A DNA stretch of 27,035 bases from an uncultured Saprospiraceae bacterium (lineage in GTDB: Bacteria > Bacteroidota > Bacteroidia > Chitinophagales > Saprospiraceae): the NCBI GenBank assembly GCA_937967535.1, contig CALCMV010000096.1, forward strand, positions 1-27,035, in the 5' to 3' direction. Shown here in pieces: positions 8,101 through 17,100 of the stretch. Both the position numbers and the translations under genes were made by a program. The notes beneath the pieces are model-generated. The model was not told the origin of the DNA. It did no database searches and saw only the letters and a list, made by a program, of their open reading frames with translations. Position 1 is the stretch's first letter; the number at the start of each line of letters is the position of its first letter.

Positions 8101-11100
8101 CGTTACATTTTCAATGATAGAACAAGCATTGGCATCAGTGACGGTGACGGAGTAATTTCCGGCGGGTAAATCGGATGCCGTTTGTGAGGTTTGCATATTT
8201 GCATCATCCCATTGATAAGTATAAGGCATCGCGCCACCTCCGGGTATTACCGTTGCCGAGCCATCTGAATCACCACATGTAGCATCTGTAGCCATCGTGA
8301 TTGCTGTAGGTGCGCCCGAATCTCCAATTGTTACATTATCAATCACCACACAATTATTTGCATCCGTTACAGTAACAAAGTAAGTTCCGGCGGATAAATT
8401 GGAGGCGGTTTGTGAGGTCTGCATATTTGCATCATCCCATTGATAATTGTAAGGCATCGCCCCGTCTGATGCGGTGACTGTTGCCGTACCATCTGCTGCG
8501 CCACATGAGGCATCCGTGCTTGTGGTCATTGCCGTAGGTGCGCCCGAATCATTGACCGTAGCCTCCGCAGTAATTATATTTCCATCTGCATCCGTAACGC
8601 TTACGGTGTAGATGCCTGCCGATAGATTCGTTGCGGTTGGGGTGTTTTGCATATTGGCATCATTCCACAAATAATCGTAAGGCATCATTCCGCCTGATGC
8701 GGTGACTGTTGCTGTTCCGTTTGATTCACCGCACGAAGCATCTACTGCACTTGCCATCGCAGACAATGATATACCTGCTTCATTTACAGTGACATTGGTA
8801 GTGGCTGTACAGCCGTTGGCATCGGTTACGGTTACATTGTACATTCCGGGGGGCAGGTCGGTGGCGGTTTCACTTATTTGCATAGCTGCATCGTCCCATT
8901 GGTAGCCGTATGGTGGCGTTCCGCCTGTTGCGGTGGCGGTTGCAGTACCGTCCAAAGCACCCGGTGAAGCGTCCGTACTTGTAGCAGTTACCGTTGGTAG
9001 GTCTGTGTCGCCTATGGTCACATTTTCTACGGTCAAACAATTATTGGCATCCGTTACGGTTACACTATAATTTCCGGCGGGTAGATTGGATGCTGTTTGG
9101 GTGTCTTGCATATTGGCATCATCCCATTGATAGGAATAAGGTGTTGTACCGCCTGTGGCTTCTACGCTTGCCGAACCGTTGGATGCGCCACATATGGCAT
9201 CTGTGCTTGTGATGCTTGCTGTGGGTGCGCCCGAATCGTTGACACTCGCTGTTGCCGTTGTCATACATCCTTCTGCGTCTGTTACGGTTACGGTGTAAGA
9301 ACCAGCCGGCAAATCGCTTGCTGTTTCGGTCATTTGACTATTTGCATCATCCCATATATAGGCGTAAGGAGGCACACCATCCGATGCAGTTGCGATAGCC
9401 GAACCATCCGCCAAACCACATGAAGCATCAATTCCCATAGCGGTAACATTTGGCAGACTGACATTCTGTAATGTTATATTTTCGACTGCCATACAGCCGT
9501 TGGCATCCATCACTGTAATTGTATACATACCACCGGGCAAGTCACTTGCTATTTCTTCGGTGAATGTAGCATCGTGCGACCACTGATAGTTATAATCAGG
9601 CGTACCACCTATACCCGAAACACTGATTGTACCGTTTTCGCCATTACCTGCACAAGTCGGATTCATTTCTTGGTCAATGTTTAATACTAATTCAGCGGGT
9701 TGGTCAATTTGTGCTTGGGCGGTTTGTGTACATCCATTCGCATCTGTGATAGTTACATTATAATTTCCTGCGGGTAAATCGCTTAAATCTTCGCTGTCGT
9801 CGTTGTCGCCTGTACCGTCATTATCCCAATCAAACATATAGGGTATTGCACCGTTTTCTACCGTTAAATTAATTTGTCCGTCATTTCCTCCAAAACAAGA
9901 AACAGTCATGGGTGCAGTAGTGGCGGTCACTGAACTGACAGCCCCGTTGACGGTAACGGTGGCAATAGCAACGCAGTTGTTGGCATCGGTGACGGTTACG
10001 GTATAGTCTCCGGCATCTAAGTCTATGGCGGTTTGTGTAGTTTGCCCATTGGGGTCACTCCAAACAAAAGAAAGAGGCATTATACCGTCCATGACATTGA
10101 CGGTTGCTGTGCCATCTCCGCCTGCACAGGATGCTTCGGTGGAGCTAGCTATGGCAGTAGGTGCGCCTTCGTCGGTGACTTCTGTATTGGCTACGGCTAT
10201 GCAGCCATTGGCATCGGTGATGGTGACATTGTATGTTCCGGCGGGCAGGTCGGTAGCAGTTTGAGTCATTTGCATATTGGCATCATCCCATTGGTAGAAG
10301 TAAGGTTCCAAACCGCCTGTTGCTTCGGCGATTGCTGTACCGTTGCTTTCTCCACAAGTGGCATTGGTTGATGTGGCACTTGCGATGGGTGCATCGGAGT
10401 CGCTGACGCTTGCCGTTGCGGTGGCTGTACAGCCATTGGCATCAGTTACGATTACGGTGTACGTTCCGGCTGAAAGCTCAATGGCAACATCGGTCATTTG
10501 CATATTGGCATCATCCCATTGGTAGTTGTAAGGCGCAGTACCGCCCATAGGCGTAGCGATTGCCGAACCATCTGCATTGCCGCATGAAGCATTGTCTATT
10601 ACATCTGCGGTCAGTGTGGGAATATCTACTTCATTGAGCATCACTTCGGTGGTGGCTGTACATCCGTTGGTATCAGTTACGGTTACGGTGTATGTGCCGC
10701 CGGGAAGTCCGCTTGCGGTGGCTTGTTCGAGGGTGATGTCATGCGACCAACTGTAAGTGTAATCTACCGTACCGCCTGTGGCAGATACAGTGATGGTGCC
10801 GTCTTCGCCATTGCCGCTACATGTGGGGTCGAAGATTTGGTCTATGTTGAGGGCAACTTCTTGCGGTTGCATAATGCTTACGGAGGCGATTTGGGTGCAT
10901 CCGTTGGCATCTGTAATGATGACTGCGTAATCTCCGGCAGGTAAATCGGTGAGGTCTTCTGTGTCGTCGTCGTCGCCTGTGCCGTCATTGTCCCAATCAT
11001 AAGTATAGGGTGCTGTACCGTTGCTGACGTTCAAATCAATTGTCCCGTTTGTATCACCAAAGCAATTTAAATTTGTTGGGGCGGCAGTTGCGATGATGTC

Positions 11101-14100
11101 TTCGGCGGGGGCGTTGATGCTTGTACTTAGGGTTTGGGTGCAATTATTGGCATCGGTGATGGTGACGCTGTAATCTCCTGCGGGTAAATCAGTCAGGTTT
11201 TGAGGGTCGTCGTTGTCGCCTGTGCCGTCATTGTCCCAATCGTATGTGTAAGGTTCGACTCCGTTTTCTACGATTAAGTCAATTGAGCCATTATTTCCTC
11301 CAAAACAAGAAACATCGTTGGGGAAAATAATTGCGTTGATACCTTCGCTTGGTGCGGTGATGATTGCGCTTGATGTTTGAGTACAGCCATTTGCATCGGT
11401 AATGGTGACATTGTATGTGCCTTCGGCTAATCCTGTCAAATCTTCGGTATCGTCGTTGTCACCTGTTCCATCATTATCCCAATCAAAAAGATAGGGTTCA
11501 GTTCCGTTGGTTACGGTCAAATCTATTTCGCCATTATTTTCTCCGAAACAAGAAACATTCATTACTGTATTGTTTGCAGTAATGCCTTCGCTTGGTGCGG
11601 TGATGATTGCACTTGATGTTTGGGTACAACCATTTGCATCGGTAATGGTGACATTGTATATGCCTTCGGCTAATCCTGTTAAATCTTCGGTATCGTCGTT
11701 GTCGCCTGTTCCATCATTATCCCAATCAAAAAGATAGGGTTCAGTTCCGTTTTCTACGGTCAAATCTATTTGTCCATCATTCGCCTCAAAACAAGAAACA
11801 TTCATTGCTGCATTGGTCGCAGTCAATGTATTGGTAGCTCCATTGACGGTGATAGTGGCGGTTTGTGTGCAAGTATTGGCATCGGTGACGGTGACGGTGT
11901 AATCCCCGGCAGCTAAACCTGTGGCGATTGGAGTATCTTGGTCATTGGGGTCGTTCCATAGATAAGTATATGGCATCAATCCGTCTGTGACTTCCGCAGT
12001 TGCCGTACCATCCATAGCATCGCATGAGGCATCGGTAGATATGGCAGTGACCATCGGCGGGTTCATACTTTGTAAAGTAGCTGTGTTGATGGCGGTACAG
12101 CCATTGGCATCGGTAACGGTAATGGTGTACATCCCACCGGAGAGGTTGTCTGCTGTATCATCTGTCAACATGTCATCATGTGACCATGCGTAGGTGTAGT
12201 CGATAGTGCCGCCCGTAGTAGAGACGGTGATGGTTCCGTTTTCACCGTTGCCTTCGCAAGTGGGGTCAAGGGCTTGTGCAATGCTCAATTCGACCTGTGG
12301 AGGCTGCCCGACCGGGAAGAGTCCTTCGGTCATACATCCGTTGGCATCAGTGATGGTGACGGTGTAATCTCCGGCAATCAGCATAGTGGGATTGTCGGTG
12401 AGGTCATTATTGCTCCATTCGTACTGGTATGGTGCTGTACCGCCTGTCGGTGTTATGCTGATAGCTCCATTGTCGGCTTCAAAGCAAGTGGCATCGGTGA
12501 TGGTAGAGGCTATCGTAATGCCTTCGCTTGGTGCGGTGATGGTTGCGGAGGATGTTTGGGTGCAGCCATTCGCATCGGTAATGGTGACGCTGTATGTGCC
12601 TTCGGCTAATCCTGTCAAATCCTCGTCGTCGTCGTTGTCGCCTGTGCCGTCATTGTCCCAATCAAACATATAAGGTTCTACTCCGTTTTCTACCGTTAAA
12701 TCTATTTGTCCGTCATTCCCCTCAAAACAAGAAATATTCATTACTATATTGTTTGCATTGATAGTTTCGGTTGGTGCGGCGATGGTTGCGCTTGCGGTTT
12801 GTGTACATCCGTTCTCATCGGTGACGGTGACGTTGTAAATGCCTGCATCCAAATCGGCGAGGTCTTGGTCGTCGTCATTATCGCCTGTGCCATCATTGTC
12901 CCAGTCAAATATGTAAGGTGCTGTACCGTTTGTTATAGTCAAATCAATTGTTCCATTGGTTTCTCCCGGACATGTTATATCCGTCGGAGTAATATCTATG
13001 ACAATATCTTCGGTGGGCGCAATAATATCTGCGCTTGAAGCGATGGTGCAACCGTTGGCATCGGTAATGGTGACGTTGTATGTGCCTTCGGCTAATCCTG
13101 ATAAATCCTCGTCGTCGTCATCGTCGCCTGTTCCGTCATTGTCCCAGTCAAATGTATAGGGTTCTGTTCCGTTTTCTATGGTGAGGTCAATTTCTCCGTT
13201 CATGCCTCCAAAACATGTTATGCTTGTAGGTGTGATGCTTGCTGAAATGCCTTCGGTTGGTGCGGTGATGATTGCACTTGATGTTTGGGTACAACCATTG
13301 GCATCGGTAATGGTGACGTTGTATGTGCCTTCGGTCAATCCTGATAAATCCTCGTCGTCGTCATCATCGCCTGTTCCGTCATTGTCCCAATCAAATGTGT
13401 AGGGTTCCGTTCCGTTTTCTACGGTCAAATCTATTTCGCCATTTTCAATACCAAAACATAAAACATTGCTTGGTTCGACATTCGCGGTGATGCCTTCGGT
13501 CGGTGCGCTTATGATTGCGCTTGATGTTTGGGTACAACCATTTGCATCGGTAATGGTGACGTTGTATGTGCCTTCGGGCAAATCGGTCAAATCTTCGGTA
13601 TCGTCATTGTCGCCTGTTCCATCATTATCCCAATCAAAAAGATAGGGTTCAGTTCCGTTTTCTACGGTCAAATCTATTTCGCCATTTTCAACACCAAAAC
13701 AAGAAACATCGCTTGGTTCGACATTCGCTGTGATGCCCTGGGTCGGTGCGCTTATGGTTGCACTTGATGTTTGTGTACAGCCATTTGCATCGGTAATGGT
13801 GACGTTGTATGTGTCTTCGGCTAATCCTGATAAATCTTCGTCGTCGTCGTTGTCGCCTGTTCCGTCATTATCCCAATCAAACATATAGGGTTCCGTTCCG
13901 TTTTCTATGGTCAAATCTATTTCACCATCATTTCCCTCAAAACAAGTTATATTAATTAGTGTATTGGTGGCAATGATGGCATCAGGGTTAGTGATTTCTA
14001 CAGATGTCGTTTCGGTACAGCCGTTTTCATCAGTGACAGTGACGGCGTATATTCCTGCGGGTAAATCACTTAAATCTTCGGTATCGTCGTCGTCGCCTGT

Positions 14101-17100
14101 ACCGTCATTGTCCCAATCGAAAGTATATGCACCCGTACCGCCTGAAACAGTGAGGTCAATTGCACCTTCATTTGAATCGGCACATAACGGCTGCATGTCG
14201 TCGAGTGACAATGCGAGCGATTCGTTTGGTTCATTAATTTGAGTGGATGCGGTAGTAGAACAGCCATCTGCATCGGTAACGGTGACGGTGTATGTATCGG
14301 CTGTGAGTCCGCTTGGATTTTGAGTATTTCCAATCGTATTATCACTCCAATTAAAATTAAATGGGGCTGTACCGCCATTGAGTGTGAGCATTATTTCACC
14401 AGTAGCATCGCCCGTACATAATATGTCTGTACTATCAATGGCAACAGTGAGGAGGTTGGCTGTGATAAGGTCAATGGATGCTGTACCTTCACAGCCGTTG
14501 TCGTCGGTGACGGTGACGGTGTAAGTGCCGGGCAGCAGGTCGGTGATGATGTCGGTGTCTGCACCTGTACTCCACTCGTAGGTGAGTCCGCCTGTACCGC
14601 CGGAAACGTTGGCATCAATGAAGCCTGTGGGGTCGTCGGGGCAAATCGGGGTAAAAGAATCTTGGATTTGGATGTCAATGAGGGGCGGCTCAAAGGTTTC
14701 GTAGCAGAAATCAACCATGCAGTTATTGGCATCGGTCAGGGTGACGCAGTACATGATGCCGGAGGTGAGTCCGGTCTGTGTGTTGCCGGGAGGCAATCCA
14801 TTGTCCCATACAAAATTATAGGGTTGTGTACCGCCGTTTACGCCGAGTTCGACCATGCCATCGGCTGCATTGGTGCAGGTAATTGCCGAACTGTTTTGAA
14901 CGACAATAACGGGTGCATTGCCGGGGTCAATGCTAAATTCTTCGGTATCCATACAGCCTGTAGTCTGGTCGGTAACGGTGACGGTGTAAGTGCCAAAGTC
15001 GAGGTTGTTTGCCGTTGGAGTAGTGATGCCGCTATTGTGCGACCATTGGTAGGCGAAATTGCCCGAACCATTGCTTATGCTGATGCTCGCCGAACCGTCA
15101 GCCACACAAGTAACTGCCGTAGGATTGATGATAATGTCAGGATTTTCATTGACCACAACTTCTCGCTCCACTGTCGCAGGGCAAGTATTTCTTTCGCTGG
15201 TGACAGTGGCAACATAGGTGGTAGTGCTTAGGGGAAAAACTTCTACTTGTGTTTGGGAAATTTGATTGATGCCTGTGGTTGGTGTCCATGTAACAAGGGC
15301 ATTTGGGGCAATACCTGTGAGGGTAAGCATGGTGCGCTCGCCTTCGCAAATAATGTTATTTCCTGTAATGGGTCCGGCTGTGGTGTCGTCTACCCAAAGG
15401 TAAATGGTACGTACCGGAGAAGGTCCGCAACAGTCGGTTGTGACAAAGAGTTCTATTTCAAAGGGGGTGTTGCCGCTTGGGGTGTTGAATTGTTGGGAAA
15501 CAACATCTTGGGTGGTCGGGTTGGGAATCGCTCCGTTGAAATTCCAGTTGTATTCATCTGCCAAAATATCGGTGCTGAAGGAAGCAAAATCGCCCACGCA
15601 TAATTGGAAGGTATCTACATCAAGCATCATGGCATCGGTGAGTATGTCGGGTTCTGCCTGACCATCGAGCGCGACATTGTGGAAGCCCGCGTAGGAGATG
15701 CCGTTTTGAATGACATCGTAACGTCCAAGATTGCCGAAAGCTGCTGTGGTATTTGCACCAGAGGTGGGGTTTGGTCCGCTTGTGAGGGTGTTGGGCGCGA
15801 ACATCCATGTGCCGGTATTTCCCATAAAATCAACGTCTAAGTTGGTACAGTTGACATTGGAGGCTGTGATAACGGGTTGGGCTGCAAGGTCGGTATCGTC
15901 TACTTGATTGAGGAGTGGAGCGCCGGGGTTGTCAGTATCTATAAAGATATTGTGTGATTCACCATTTGCGCCTTGTCCACCGTCGCCACCTTGTCCGCCT
16001 TGTCCGCCTTGTCCACCGTCGCCCAGTCTATTAAGACATGAAAATTCGTCATTTCCTTGTCCGCCTATTCCACCTTCTCCACCTTGTCCGCCCATTCCAC
16101 CTACACCACCTTGCCCAAGATTTCCTGTTTGTACGAATGTGGCATCAATGTTTCCATTCATTCCATTTGAGGTAATGAAAATCCCGATAGAATTTCCACC
16201 AGCAAAGCCGCCTGTGCCGCCTTCTCCACCGAAGCCGCCACCGCCGCCGCCGCCGCCGCCACCACCATCGGTATTAAAGGCTGCACCGCCAATACCGCCG
16301 CCGCCGCCGCCGCCGCCGCCTTGTTCTCCCATTCCACCTTGTAAACCTGCCGAGCCGGGAACAAGGAACCCTCCTACTAAAACCGGAGCTGTTCCTTGTG
16401 CGCCGATATTACCTTGATTGCCCGGACCTCCGGGTAGTCCCGGGTCAGCACCGCAGTTTTCATCATAGGGTAAAAGAAAACACAGACATGGAACATCACC
16501 AAGCGTTCCTAAACCTCCTGCACCTCCATTTGTTCCGCCTCCGGGCTGTCCATCTTGTCCATCTGCACCAGCGAAAATTCCACCATTACCACCATCTCCT
16601 CCGTCTCCGCCATTATCACCCCCCATTCCACCTGTTTGGTGGTCGCCAGCATCTAGTGCATTGCCACCGGGTACGCCCGACATGCCATCAGCACCTACTG
16701 CTCCAATATTTCCATCCGAAGCATTCCCCGGCAATATCTGACAACGCATAATATCATAATCTGAACATCCTAAAAGATGAATCCCGTAAGTAGAAATTCC
16801 TTCTTGACTGCTGATGAGTGCATCATCTGTGGTAATCGTAAGGTCTTGCAGACGAAAGCCAGTCGCGCCATTTCCCTGAACAGCTACAAGACGCTGTGCT
16901 TCGGGCGGTCCTTCGGGGTTGATATTGGTACGATTGATAGTCGTCAATCCTGCCTGACTAGATTTTGTCCAATTATTGCCGGGGTCAAAGCCTCCTTCCA
17001 ATGTAAGAAAACTCGACAGTTGTAATGGTGCATCAATATTATATGTACCTGCAGCCATTTTGATGACGGTATTGTTGCACATTGCCATCTGCATGGCATC

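Noticed and set aside
5341..15126. Regular about 240-bp repeats as a CRISPR array or satellite.
   Set aside because: The units are much longer than CRISPR repeats, have no unique spacers and are translated in one frame as SprB-type domains.
16234..16320. GCC/CCG tracts as a possible sequencing or assembly artefact.
   Set aside because: The frame stays open across both tracts and the glycine-rich context extends 200 residues either side, so they are real coding repeats. Exact length may still vary.
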